In this document: positions 15,277-23,315 of the stretch, piece after piece
Layout: every line of letters begins with the position of its first letter
Position numbering within the stretch: the stretch's first letter is position 1
Source of the DNA: Baaleninema simplex PCC 7105
Lineage (GTDB): Bacteria; Cyanobacteriota; Cyanobacteriia; Cyanobacteriales; Geitlerinemataceae
DNA length: 64,000 nucleotides
Direction: 5' to 3'
Assembly (NCBI RefSeq): GCF_000332355.1
Contig: NZ_KB235962.1
Coordinates: 85,086-149,085 of the forward strand
Position numbers and translations under genes: made by a program
Notes under the pieces: model-generated
Database searches by the model: none
What the model was told of the DNA's origin: nothing
What the model saw: the letters and a program-made list of their open reading frames with translations, nothing else

Positions 15277-15308
15277 TTCGACAAAAGGGCGACGGGCGAT
15301 CGTCCACT

Positions 15309-15340
15309 AAAAAATGCCTCCCTCAAGACCGAGAGAGGCA
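15309..15340 (-). terminator. Rho-independent terminator of ndhD
   Basis: On the minus strand TTGCCTCTCTC and GAGGGAGGCA form a stem, followed by TTTTTTAG. It lies 44 bases past the ndhD stop codon. Only a weak T run follows on the plus strand, so it serves mainly ndhD. Confidence 0.8.
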
Positions 15341-15383
15341 ATTCTTTCATCGAGAGAAAGATTTAAAAACCGAGATCCGCGAG

Positions 15384-16997
15384 TTACGCGCCTTTCCCTA
15401 AGTCGGTGACACTCAACAACCCTTGAGAGTTGGCCGTTTCTGGAGCGAACAAACCACCCGAGAACAATTGGTTCTGTTGGCGTCGCTGTGCGAAGACCGG
15501 TAAAGCATTTCGGACTTCAGCGGCGACTTCAGTGGTTTTGACATCGTAAGTTTGCGTGGCGATTTTCGGATAGAAGCCAATTCCGATAATCGGCAGCAAC
15601 AAACAAGCGGTGATGGCGATTTCCCGAGGTTTGGCGTCTAACCAAGAATCGACTTCGATTCCCGTTTCGCTACCGTAAAACACGCGGCGCAGCATCGAGA
15701 GCAAGTAAATCGGCGTTGCGATCAAGCCTACGGCTGACAGCAGTACCACCACCAATTTGAACGTGTTGCTGTAAGCGTCGCTCGAGGAGATACCGATAAA
15801 TACCGTCAGTTCGCCGATGAAACCGCTCATACCGGGCAGTGCCAGCGAGGCCATCGCGCCAGCCGTGAACAGAGCAAAGGTTTTCGGCATCGTTTTCGCT
15901 AAACCACCCATTTTCTCCATCGAAAGCGTGTGCGTGCGTTCGTAGGTGACACCGGCGAGGAAGAAGAGCATCGCCGCAATGAGTCCGTGAGACAACATTT
16001 GCAGCACAGCCCCGTTCATCCCCACGTCCGTAAAGGACGCGATACCGATGAGGACGAAGCCCATGTGAGAAATGGAGGAATAGGCGAGGCGACGCTTGAG
16101 GTTGTCTTGGGCAAAGGCTGTCAGCGCCCCGTAGACGATGTTGACGACACCTAACACGACTAAGGCCGGGGCGAAGTAGATGTGGGCGTCGGGCAACATT
16201 TCCACGTTGAGACGGATGAGTGCGTAGCCGCCCATTTTCAGCAGGACGCCAGCCAGAATCATGGAGACGGGAGCGGACGCTTCGCCGTGGGTATCGGGAA
16301 GCCAGGTGTGCAGGGGAAAGATGGGAAGTTTGACGCCGAAAGCGATCAGCAGCCCCGTATAGGTGAAGATTTGGAAGGCGATGGGGAAGTGCTTGGCCCC
16401 CAGTTCTGCCATGTCGAAGGTAACGGTGTCGCCGTAGAAGGCCATGGCTAGCGCGGCGACGAGGATAAAGATAGAAGCTAGTGCGGTATAGAGAATAAAT
16501 TTGGTAGCTGCGTACAGACGCTTGGCGCCGCCCCAAATGGAGACGAGGAGGTACACCGGAACGAGTTCGACTTCCCACATGAGGAAGAACAGTAACGTAT
16601 CTCGTGCGGCGAACACTCCGATTTGAGCGCTCAGCAAGACGAGCATTAAACTATAGAAAAGACGAGGTTTACGATCGACGTTCCAAGCTGCGGCGATCGC
16701 CAAGACGTTTACGAGTCCGGTGAGAACGATCAGGGGAACGGAGAGTCCGTCTACTGCCAGCGACCAGTTCAAACCGAGTTGGGGAATCCAAGATACTCGC
16801 TCGACAAGCTGGAAACTCGGGTCGCCAAAGTCGTAAAATCGTCCGAAAGCATAGAGCATTAGGGCGAAATCGACGAGTCCCACGCCCAAGGTGTACCAAC
16901 GTAGCGTTTTACCACCTTTATCTGGCAAAATCGGGACGGCTGCAACCGCCACGAGGGGCAGGAGGAGGATGGCGGTGAGCCAAGGAAACTGTGTCAT
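15384..16997 (-). CDS. ndhD: NDH-1 (NAD(P)H-quinone oxidoreductase) subunit 4, NdhD
   Basis: The 537-residue protein has about 14 membrane helices and is a proton-pumping antiporter-like subunit of the photosynthetic NDH-1 complex in the thylakoid membrane. Diagnostic stretches include [38 protein letters not shown] (the key Lys and the conserved PLHTWLPD), [37 protein letters not shown] and [16 protein letters not shown]. Length is usual. The gene stands alone, without ndhF beside it. It looks like a D1- or D2-type subunit of the respiratory/cyclic complex, but I did not separate D1 from D2. Its upstream region (16998-17400) is unusually rich in hairpins. Confidence 0.95.
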   Translation of the reverse strand: MTQFPWLTAILLLPLVAVAAVPILPDKGGKTLRWYTLGVGLVDFALMLYAFGRFYDFGDPSFQLVERVSWIPQLGLNWSLAVDGLSVPLIVLTGLVNVLAIAAAWNVDRKPRLFYSLMLVLLSAQIGVFAARDTLLFFLMWEVELVPVYLLVSIWGGAKRLYAATKFILYTALASIFILVAALAMAFYGDTVTFDMAELGAKHFPIAFQIFTYTGLLIAFGVKLPIFPLHTWLPDTHGEASAPVSMILAGVLLKMGGYALIRLNVEMLPDAHIYFAPALVVLGVVNIVYGALTAFAQDNLKRRLAYSSISHMGFVLIGIASFTDVGMNGAVLQMLSHGLIAAMLFFLAGVTYERTHTLSMEKMGGLAKTMPKTFALFTAGAMASLALPGMSGFIGELTVFIGISSSDAYSNTFKLVVVLLSAVGLIATPIYLLSMLRRVFYGSETGIEVDSWLDAKPREIAITACLLLPIIGIGFYPKIATQTYDVKTTEVAAEVRNALPVFAQRRQQNQLFSGGLFAPETANSQGLLSVTDLGKGA

Positions 16998-17039
16998 CGA
17001 TCTAAAGTGAGCATATATACTTATGTCTTGAACTCCATT

Positions 17040-17395
17040 GTATGGACTCTTATGAAGTTATGCAAACTTTTTTTTCAATATATTAAAACATTATACAGAA
17101 AATAAAATTTTCTTATTGCGGGAAGGCGAACGAGTACCGCAGGAGAAAGCACTTCGAGCGCTCTCCTGAAAATGTCACTTGCATCTGACACCCGTATAAA
17201 TACGGGACCCTATCGTTGTCGATACCAGATTTACTGTGTAAGCTCGTAAAGAACGCTTGTTCTCAACTGGACGCCTCGAGGCTCGATCGGGGTTTCGGTT
17301 CGATCGTGTTGGTCGAAATATCCAGATATAACGGTTAAAACACGCCCCCTCCCGTTCGTGACAAACGGGCGATCGAGCGGGGGCGTTTTCTACAG
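17040..17395 (+). ncRNA. Candidate structured RNA or leader, hairpin-rich (unclassified)
   Basis: No gene is present from 16998 to 17660. After an AT-rich promoter-like stretch (17040-17115) a series of short stems follows. AGGAGA pairs with TCTCCT (about 17140-17166), and TGTCA with TGACA around 17176-17193. CCCGTA and TACGGG close a 4-base loop near 17195-17210; TATCG and CGATA follow. The palindrome GCCTCGAGGC is next, then a terminator-like stem. The region could be an independent RNA read on the plus strand or the 5' leader of ndhD on the minus strand. I checked for tmRNA, RNase P and SRP RNA hallmarks and saw none. Confidence 0.35.
17343..17395 (+). terminator. Terminator-like hairpin, works in either direction
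   Basis: CGCCCCC (from 17343) pairs with GGGGGCG (up to 17386). Inside, CCCGTT and AACGGG form a second stem. GTTTTC follows on the plus strand and GTGTTTT on the minus strand. It ends the hairpin-rich region and insulates it from the repeats and the tnpB element. Confidence 0.6.
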
Positions 17396-17497
17396 CTTTC
17401 GATCGGCGAGCTGCGATCGAACAGTGATTGGAAAATCGAGGTTGAGGTTTCTACCTCGAGCTGTCTACCGAAAATTTTGGGGTTAGAGCCTCGCCCC

Positions 17498-17645
17498 CTT
17501 CGACTTGGCTCACTTCGACAAGCTCAGTGCGAGCAGGGCAAGCCTTCGACTTGGCTCACTTCGACAAGCTCACTTCGACAAGCTCACTTCGACAAGCTCA
17601 GTGCAAGCAGTGCAAGCAGTGCAAGCAGTGCGAGCAGGGCAAGCC
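17498..17645 (+). repeat. Short tandem repeats of two kinds (ACTTCGACAAGCTC and GTGCAAGCA)
   Basis: ACTTCGACAAGCTC occurs four times, partly in direct tandem, and AGTGCAAGC-type nonamers occur four times. The block GAGCAGGGCAAGCCTTC occurs twice, so part of the array has been duplicated. It stands just before the tnpB element. A short ORF over it encodes only repeated Ser/Ala and is not a gene. Confidence 0.8.
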
Positions 17646-17665
17646 TTCTAGGGCGACTTTTTGAT

Positions 17666-18950
17666 TGCATATTTCAACAATCTTTGCTAGTCCAAAAATA
17701 GGTTATGCCGTTTTTAGGTGATGATTAACCTCACGTATCAGTACAAGCTTGCGCCCACCCAACAGCAGCAACAGACCTATGACGAATGGTTAGAAACCTC
17801 TCGTCGGGTCTGGAACTATGCTTTGGCAGAGCGCAAAGACTGGTACAAGTCGAGAGCCTGTCCCATCGACCGATGCTCTCTTCGAGGTGAGTACGTCATG
17901 TCCCCCGACGCGCCCCGACCCAGCTTTTCAAGCCAATGCAAAGCCTTAACCCAAGCTCGAAAAGTCTATCCTGAGTTAGCTTTGGCTCACGCTCAGATGT
18001 TGCAGCAAGTGCTACGACGTTTAGAAAAAGCCTTTGTCTCAATGTGGGAGAGAGGACACGGATTCCCCAGATTCAAGAAACCGGGGAGATTTCGTTCTCT
18101 GCTGTTTCCACAATTGGGAAAAGACCCCGTTCGGGGAAACCGCGTCAAACTCCCTGGGGTGGGTTGGGTGAAAATGCGACTCTCACGACCGATTCCCGAA
18201 GGCTTCGTTGTCAAACAAGCCCAAGTGGTCAAACGTGCTTCCGGCTGGTACGTGATGCTAACCCTTCAGTGCGATCTTGAAGTTCCTGACATCCTACCCC
18301 ACGGGGAAGCCTTGGGAATTGACGTAGGATTGAGCAACTATCTGGCCACCTCCACCGGTGAGTTAGTACCAAGACCCCGATTCTTTGTAGACCTCCAGAG
18401 CAAGCTGAAATTGCTGCAACAGAGAGTGTCTCAAAAGGCTAAAGGGTCAAATAACTGGCGTAAAGCTCACCATAAGGTTGCCAAACTGCACGAATACATC
18501 CGCAACTGTCGTCAGGATTTCTTCTATAAGCTGGCTCACCGTCTCTGCGACGACGTGGGGATGGTGTTTGCAGAGAAACTCAACTTCAAAGCTTGGGCGA
18601 GAGGGGTGTTCTCAAAGCATACTCTCGATGCAGCTCACGGTGAGTTTTTGAGAATCCTGAAGTGGGTGTGCTGGAAACGCGGCGTCTTCTATGCGGAAGT
18701 GGACGCGAAGGGAACCAGCCAAATTTGTCCCAGTTGTGGTACGAATACAGGTAAAAAAGAGCTTTCAGTTCGCGTACATCGCTGTCCTGAGTGTGGATAT
18801 ACCACAGATAGAGATATAGCCGCCGCGCAGGTGGTCGTACAACGTGGACTTGCAGCCGTCGGGCAGACGGTCAAGATGTTTGGCGAGGGGTTAAGCGTAG
18901 GCTCCCCATAGACCCAAGAATCCCCACGCCTTCAGGCTGGGGAGTGTCAA
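17666..18950 (+). mobile_element. IS200/IS605-type element carrying only tnpB (IS1341 type)
   Basis: TTGAT at 17661-17665 precedes the left end, and the right end closes with TCAA at 18947-18950. These are the flanking target and right cleavage motifs known for ISDra2-like elements. An imperfect hairpin with a bulge (CCAAAAA/TTTTTAGG, about 17692-17718) is at the left. A strong hairpin (18921-18943, TCCCC..GCCT/AGGC..GGGGA) lies just inside the right end. No tnpA is present, so movement needs a transposase in trans. Joining 17665 to 18951 gives a plausible empty site. Confidence 0.75.
17721..18911 (+). CDS. tnpB: TnpB, RNA-guided RuvC-type endonuclease (IS605 OrfB)
   Basis: From ATG 17721 (MINLTYQYKLAPTQQQQQTY) the protein has 396 residues; a GTG one codon earlier is possible. 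The N-terminal OrfB helix-turn-helix region is followed by the split RuvC site: GIDVGLSN (Asp about 201), VFAEKLNFKAWAR (Glu about 285) and TTDRDIAAAQVV (Asp about 363/365). A zinc finger, CPSC and CPEC, lies before the last block. TnpB cuts DNA next to its target-adjacent motif, guided by an RNA from the right end of its element. All catalytic residues are present, though the usual Asn of DRDxNAA is Ala, as in many cyanobacterial copies. The frame is intact. Confidence 0.9.
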   Translation: MINLTYQYKLAPTQQQQQTYDEWLETSRRVWNYALAERKDWYKSRACPIDRCSLRGEYVMSPDAPRPSFSSQCKALTQARKVYPELALAHAQMLQQVLRRLEKAFVSMWERGHGFPRFKKPGRFRSLLFPQLGKDPVRGNRVKLPGVGWVKMRLSRPIPEGFVVKQAQVVKRASGWYVMLTLQCDLEVPDILPHGEALGIDVGLSNYLATSTGELVPRPRFFVDLQSKLKLLQQRVSQKAKGSNNWRKAHHKVAKLHEYIRNCRQDFFYKLAHRLCDDVGMVFAEKLNFKAWARGVFSKHTLDAAHGEFLRILKWVCWKRGVFYAEVDAKGTSQICPSCGTNTGKKELSVRVHRCPECGYTTDRDIAAAQVVVQRGLAAVGQTVKMFGEGLSVGSP

Positions 18951-18966
18951 TAACTGAGAATTTTCA
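18921..18966 (+). ncRNA. Predicted 3' end of the TnpB guide RNA (reRNA/omegaRNA) with its guide
   Basis: In characterised TnpB systems the guide RNA covers the end of tnpB and the right-end hairpin, and the guide is the sequence just outside the element. Here the hairpin is 18921-18943, the scaffold would end at TCAA 18950, and the guide would start at 18951 (TAACTGAGAATTTTCA). The RNA 5' end, probably within the last 100-150 bases of tnpB, is not visible from sequence. Confidence 0.55.
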
Positions 18967-19036
18967 AAAGCAAAATAACCCGAGCGGAGCGTTCCCGTAT
19001 CCGGGCGATCGCCACAGTTCGATCGATTAGTATCGA

Positions 19037-19234
19037 TTAGTTAATATTGGCGATCGAAAATCCCATCACGCACTCGTATCGGTTGGGATGTTTATCAGTG
19101 AGCTTCCCGACAGCGTGTCCGCAATCGAGTTTTCCGTGATGCCAACGAGGTTGTCCGTTGCGATCGGCGAGCAAACAACCTTGGCACACTTGACAGGGGG
19201 GAAGCACTCGATCCTCCATCAGAACGACTAGCAT
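19037..19234 (-). CDS. Small cysteine-rich protein, 65 aa
   Basis: The protein starts MLVVLMEDRVLPPCQVCQGC. It then has a CxxCxxC cluster, HHGKLDCGHAVG and a late single Cys (YECVMGF), which suggests one zinc or other metal site. A shorter start at the second Met (residue 6, MEDRVLPPC) is equally possible. I think similar short proteins are conserved in cyanobacteria but I know no function. It is divergent from glyA, with a repeat cassette between. Confidence 0.55.
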   Translation of the reverse strand: MLVVLMEDRVLPPCQVCQGCLLADRNGQPRWHHGKLDCGHAVGKLTDKHPNRYECVMGFSIANIN

Positions 19235-19296
19235 TTCTGCAACACCTCCAAGAATTGCCTAAATTGCCCTATTTCCATTGTAGACGCAGTGTTTCA

Positions 19297-19400
19297 GTCA
19301 CCAGTCGCCAGTCACCAGTCACCAGTGAAGACAGTTGATGGTTGATAGGGAATCGGGAACAGGGAATCGGGAACAGGGAACAGTTTCTTCCTTTTCTCCA
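19297..19400 (+). repeat. Composite repeat cassette, copy C
   Basis: The order is four CAGTCAC/CAGTCGC units, CAGTGAAGACAG, TTGATGGTTGATAGG, then GGAATCGGGAACAG units, CAGTTTCTTC and a short pyrimidine stretch. Same sub-repeat order as the other copies, but the CTCCCC part is degenerate. It lies in the 367-bp space (19235-19601) between divergent genes. The rest of that space holds a direct repeat TCTCGATCGCACTG x2 (about 19526-19554) and otherwise nothing I recognise. Confidence 0.75.
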
Positions 19401-19601
19401 TTGCTCCCCTTCTTCCCCGCGACGCCCAAACGCGGTAAGATAAGAAATTTGGAGGCGTTGAGAAGGTTGGAGAGTTTCGATCGCTCCAAACTGGTTCTCT
19501 GCAAGATCTCAACCCCGAATTTTTGTCTCGATCGCACTGTCTCGATCGCACTGTCTCGTCCGTCCGACCTTCCTCTGCCCAACCGTCAGATACCCTAAAC
19601 T

Positions 19602-20885
19602 ATGACTCAGACGAACTTAGACTTCCTCGCTACCACCGATCCCGCTGTCTCCGATCTCATCGGACGCGAACTCCAACGCCAACGGGATCACCTCGAACTC
19701 ATTGCCAGCGAAAACTTCACCTCGGCCGCCGTTCTCGCCGCCCAGGGATCGGTACTGACGAACAAATACGCCGAAGGACTCCCGAAAAAACGCTACTACG
19801 GCGGTTGCGAATTCATCGACGGTATCGAACAACTGGCCATCGATCGCGCGAAAGAACTCTTCGGCGCCGCCCACGCCAGCGTTCAACCCCACTCCGGCGC
19901 CCAAGCCAACTTCGCCGTTTTCCTCGCTCTCCTCAAACCCGGCGACACCATCATGGGGATGGACTTGTCGCACGGCGGACACCTCACCCACGGTTCCCCC
20001 GTCAACGTTTCGGGGAAATGGTTTAACGTCCAACACTACGGCGTCAGCCAGGAAACCGAACAACTCGATTACGATCGCATTCGCGAACTAGCCTTAGAAC
20101 ACCGCCCCAAACTCATCATCTGCGGTTACTCGGCGTACCCGCGCACCATTCACTTCGATAAATTCCGTGAAATTGCGGACGAAGTGGGAGCGTACCTCCT
20201 CGCCGACATCGCCCACATCGCCGGGTTAGTCGCCACCGGACATCATCCCAACCCCATCCCCTACTGCGATGTCGTCACCACCACCACCCACAAAACCCTG
20301 CGCGGACCTCGCGGCGGTTTGATTTTGACTCGCGACGCCGATTTGGGTAAAAAATTCGACAAAGCGGTATTCCCCGGAAGCCAAGGCGGTCCTCTCGAAC
20401 ACGTCATCGCCGGAAAAGCCGTGGCCTTTGGCGAAGCCCTGAAACCCGAATTCAAAACCTATTCCGCCCGAGTCATCGAAAACGCCAAAGCGATGGCCGC
20501 GCAACTGCAAAATCGCGGGTTAAAAATCGTTTCAGATGGCACCGACAACCATTTAATGTTGCTAGACTTGAGATCGATCGGCATGACGGGTAAGAAGGCC
20601 GACGCCCTCGTTAGCGACATCCACATTACTGCCAACAAAAACACCGTTCCCTTCGATCCCGAATCGCCGTTCGTGACGAGCGGCCTGCGTCTGGGATCGC
20701 CCGCGATGACCACTCGGGGCATGGGCAGCGAAGAATTTACCGAAATCGCGAACATTATCGCCGATCGCCTGTCGAACCCCGAAGACGACGCGATCGCCCA
20801 ACAGTGCCGCCAGCGGGTCGCTACCTTATGCGAGCGATTCCCGTTGTATCCACATTTACGGATTCCGGTTGCGGCTCTAGCGTAA
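19602..20885 (+). CDS. glyA: Serine hydroxymethyltransferase
   Basis: The 427-residue PLP enzyme converts serine and tetrahydrofolate to glycine and 5,10-methylene-THF. In cyanobacteria it also works in the photorespiratory glycine-serine path. Visible signatures: [49 protein letters not shown], and the PLP-lysine motif [17 protein letters not shown] with Lys about 231. The C-terminal [16 protein letters not shown] is also present. Full length; start [10 protein letters not shown] at ATG 19602. A strong terminator follows, so the gene ends its own transcript. Confidence 0.97.
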   Translation: MTQTNLDFLATTDPAVSDLIGRELQRQRDHLELIASENFTSAAVLAAQGSVLTNKYAEGLPKKRYYGGCEFIDGIEQLAIDRAKELFGAAHASVQPHSGAQANFAVFLALLKPGDTIMGMDLSHGGHLTHGSPVNVSGKWFNVQHYGVSQETEQLDYDRIRELALEHRPKLIICGYSAYPRTIHFDKFREIADEVGAYLLADIAHIAGLVATGHHPNPIPYCDVVTTTTHKTLRGPRGGLILTRDADLGKKFDKAVFPGSQGGPLEHVIAGKAVAFGEALKPEFKTYSARVIENAKAMAAQLQNRGLKIVSDGTDNHLMLLDLRSIGMTGKKADALVSDIHITANKNTVPFDPESPFVTSGLRLGSPAMTTRGMGSEEFTEIANIIADRLSNPEDDAIAQQCRQRVATLCERFPLYPHLRIPVAALA

Positions 20886-20913
20886 CCTAGATTCTCGCGA
20901 TAACAGAGTTGTC

Positions 20914-20941
20914 GGGCAGTCTTGCGGGCTGCCCTTTTTTT
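20914..20941 (+). terminator. Rho-independent terminator of glyA
   Basis: GGGCAG (20914-20919) and CTGCCC (20929-20934) enclose a 9-base loop and are followed by seven T residues. It starts 29 bases after the glyA stop codon. Confidence 0.92.
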
Positions 20942-21057
20942 GTCGCGAATTCGCCGCGAAAACGCCCACGTCCGAATTTTGAAGTCTATTTTTTTATAGC
21001 GCGATCTGCCTCGATCGCGGTACACTAAAGCGCGATCTCGTCCCCCCAACATTTCAG

Positions 21058-22119
21058 ATGCCCCAACATCTGTATCACGTTCTCGCATTCCTAGTCTCGG
21101 CCGCTGTCGTTCTCGTTACAACGCCCATCGTCAAAGCGATCGGAGTGCGAAGCGGGCGAGTCGATCTCCCCGGCGATCGCAAAGTTCACGATCGCCCGAT
21201 GGTTCGTTTGGGCGGCGTTTCGATTTTCCTCGGAACCCTCATCGCCCTGCTCCTCGTTTGGAGACTCGGGGGATTTATCGATACAGACGGACAAATTCTC
21301 GATCCCGCCACAGAATACGAAATTTGGGGCGTTACCATCGGCGGCTTATTCTTTTTCCTCATCGGCTTGGCGGACGACTTGTTCAGCCTCTCCCCCGTCA
21401 CCCGTCTGTTACTGCAAGTCCTCGTTTCCAGTTTAGTCTGGTCGATTTGCGGCGTTCGCATCGAGTTTTTGTCGATCCCCTTCATGGGCGTTGTAGAACT
21501 CGCCGATGTGGTGAGTTTGCCCGTCACGGTAATCTGGTTGGTGGGCATGACGAACGCGATCAACTGGATCGACGGCTTAGACGGCTTAGCTGCGGGCGTC
21601 TCGGGAATTGCAGCGGTCGTCATGCTGGTGGTGAGTTTGTTTATGCAGCAACCCGCCGCCGCCTTAATCGCCGCCGCCTTAGCTGGTGGAGCGTTGGGAT
21701 TTCTTCGCTATAATTTCAATCCCGCCCAGATTTTTATGGGAGACGGGGGAGCGTACTATCTCGGTTTTACGCTGGCGGGAGTCGGCGCGATCGGATTGGT
21801 AAAAACCACGGCAGTCACGGCGGTATTGCTACCGTATATTATTCTGGCGGTTCCCATTTTCGATATGTCGGCGGTCATCGTCGATCGCGTTCGCAACGGA
21901 ATTTCGCCCTTCGCCGCAGACAAGCGACACCTCCACCACCGCTTGCTCGATGCGGGGTTGTCTCACCGTCTCACAGTACTGTTTATTTATGCGTTGACGC
22001 TGTGGGTGGGCGGTTTGGCGTTGGCGTTCGCGGGACTCCCCAGCGGACAAGCCTATGCGTTAGGCGCAACGTCGTTACTCGGATATGCTGTCTGGAAAGC
22101 CCGACAACACGCGAGATAA
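21058..22119 (+). CDS. WecA/TagO-type undecaprenyl-phosphate sugar-1-phosphate transferase
   Basis: The 353-residue protein has about ten membrane helices and belongs to the MraY/WecA superfamily. It would transfer GlcNAc-1-P (or a related sugar) from a UDP-sugar to undecaprenyl phosphate, the first step of O-antigen-like or cell-wall glycan synthesis. Motifs: DRKVHDRPMVRLGG, the Asp pair in GLADDLFSLS, NAINWIDGLDGLAAG, FMGDGGAYYLGF and the His-rich DKRHLHHRLLDAG that marks WecA rather than MraY. Start ATG 21058. It ends 10 bp before a tRNA gene on the other strand. Confidence 0.88.
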   Translation: MPQHLYHVLAFLVSAAVVLVTTPIVKAIGVRSGRVDLPGDRKVHDRPMVRLGGVSIFLGTLIALLLVWRLGGFIDTDGQILDPATEYEIWGVTIGGLFFFLIGLADDLFSLSPVTRLLLQVLVSSLVWSICGVRIEFLSIPFMGVVELADVVSLPVTVIWLVGMTNAINWIDGLDGLAAGVSGIAAVVMLVVSLFMQQPAAALIAAALAGGALGFLRYNFNPAQIFMGDGGAYYLGFTLAGVGAIGLVKTTAVTAVLLPYIILAVPIFDMSAVIVDRVRNGISPFAADKRHLHHRLLDAGLSHRLTVLFIYALTLWVGGLALAFAGLPSGQAYALGATSLLGYAVWKARQHAR

Positions 22120-22129
22120 AGAACAAAAA

Positions 22130-22200
22130 GGGGACACCCGGATTCGAACCGGGGGATGGGAGATTTGCAGTCTCCTGCCTTACCGCTTGGCTATGTCCCC
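22130..22200 (-). tRNA. tRNA-Cys (GCA)
   Basis: On the minus strand a 7-bp acceptor stem (GGGGACA/TGTCCCC) frames the molecule. The D arm has AGCCAAGCGGTAAGGC, the anticodon stem GGAGA/TCTCC encloses the loop CTGCAAA (anticodon GCA), and the T arm has CCGGGG-type pairing around GTTCGAATC. The base after the acceptor is T (U73), the identity base of tRNA-Cys. CCA is not encoded. A TTTTT run follows as a likely transcription stop. Confidence 0.95.
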
Positions 22201-22241
22201 AAGACGATAACCCTATCATTATAGCACATTTGCATGGAGTG

Positions 22242-23252
22242 TCAAATCGAAAAAATTGGATCGGCGAGATGCGATCGCCACCTCTCCACTTGTACCCGCA
22301 ACCTCGGCGACAGCCACTCGTCGAACTGCGGATAAATCGGAAGTCGCCGCTGTAACCGCCACTTGGCGGGGTCTAGAATCTTCCGCAAGGTGCGATCGTG
22401 GGAGTGAGGATAATCTGGGTTCACTTCGTCTCGCGGTCCGATTCCGCCCAAATCTCGCGCCCCCGCCTCGAGACAATCTAGGAGAATTTCGGGAGTTTGC
22501 ACCAAATTCGGCGGAATTTGAATCGTCACCTCGTCGGGTAAAATCTCTCTCGCCAACGCCACCACCTGGGGAAGTTGCGCCGCCTCAAATGCCGTTCCCG
22601 CCTCTGCTTGCTGGGTTCCAATGCTGTGAGGCTGCAAAATGACTTCTTGAATATGTCCCCAGCGACGCTGAATCCGGGCGATTTCCGCTAAGGTATCTCG
22701 CCAATCTTGGGGCGTTTCGCCAATTCCCAGCAGTAATCCGGTGGTAAAGGGGATTTTGAGGGTTCCCGCCTGTTCGAGTTGCTGAATTCGCAATTCGGGG
22801 CGTTTGCTGGGGGCGTTGCGGTGAACGGTGTCGAGGAGTGTGGGGGTGACTTGTTCCAACATCAACCCCATCGAGACGTTGACGGTTTTCAACCTCGCCA
22901 TTTCCTCAAGTGTCAGAGGTCCGACGTTGGTATGGGGGAGAAATCCCAGCGATAAGCCTAATTCGCACAAGTCGTAAATTCGTTCAAACCAGGTTTTTCG
23001 CCGGGGATGGTTGGGGTGAACTTCGCCGCTGAGAATCAGCAGTTCGATCGCCCCGCTTCCGCGAAGTGAGGTTAAAATCTCTTTTCCCCGTTCTAGACTC
23101 ATCCACTCGTCGCCTCCCGGTTCCACGCGAAAGTTGCAGTAGCTGCAACGATTGAAGCATTCGTAGGTGGGAACGAGGGTATAAGCGGGGCTGTAGGTGA
23201 GGGGAATTTGAGAGGGGGAGAGGGGGAGAGGGGGAGAGGGGGAGAAAGACAT
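22242..23252 (-). CDS. cofG: CofG, 7,8-didemethyl-8-hydroxy-5-deazariboflavin synthase subunit 1
   Basis: The radical-SAM enzyme has its [4Fe-4S] motif in YECFNRCSYCNFR (CxxxCxxC, residues about 32-39). With CofH it builds the 5-deazaflavin ring (Fo), which in cyanobacteria serves as the antenna chromophore of photolyase. Other family blocks: LSGEVHPNHPRR, NVSMGLMLEQ, TTGLLLGIGETPQDW, GHIQEVILQPH and GGIGPRDEVNPDYPH. CofH is not in this window. The start is odd: ATG 23252 lies beyond a CTCCCC repeat that encodes PLPLSP-like residues before QIPLTYSPAY. No better start lies between the repeat and the conserved region. Confidence 0.92.
   Translation of the reverse strand: MSFSPSPPLPLSPSQIPLTYSPAYTLVPTYECFNRCSYCNFRVEPGGDEWMSLERGKEILTSLRGSGAIELLILSGEVHPNHPRRKTWFERIYDLCELGLSLGFLPHTNVGPLTLEEMARLKTVNVSMGLMLEQVTPTLLDTVHRNAPSKRPELRIQQLEQAGTLKIPFTTGLLLGIGETPQDWRDTLAEIARIQRRWGHIQEVILQPHSIGTQQAEAGTAFEAAQLPQVVALAREILPDEVTIQIPPNLVQTPEILLDCLEAGARDLGGIGPRDEVNPDYPHSHDRTLRKILDPAKWRLQRRLPIYPQFDEWLSPRLRVQVERWRSHLADPIFSI
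23213..23246 (-). repeat. CTCCCC tract inside the 5' end of cofG
   Basis: GAGGGGGAGAGGGGGAGAGG on the plus strand is the complement of the tract seen in the intergenic cassettes. Here it is translated as the Ser/Pro/Leu-rich first 12-14 residues of CofG, ahead of the conserved part. Confidence 0.75.
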
Positions 23253-23315
23253 TTTCAGCCAACAGCGAACAGCAAACTGTGAAAACGGCGATCGGGTTAC
23301 AGTGTCTTTATCTCA

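Noticed and set aside
15670-16578. 302-codon ORF inside ndhD, same strand, other frame
   Set aside because: The ndhD frame is fully supported by family motifs over this span. The other frame is Arg/Ser/His-rich with no domain.
17115-17330. tmRNA, RNase P RNA or SRP RNA
   Set aside because: I looked for the tmRNA tag and tRNA-like ends, the RNase P GAGGAAAGTCC block and the SRP GGAAGCAGC loop on both strands and found none.
17477-17701. Ser/Ala-rich ORF over the repeats before tnpB
   Set aside because: It encodes only tandem-repeat sequence and runs into the IS605 left end.
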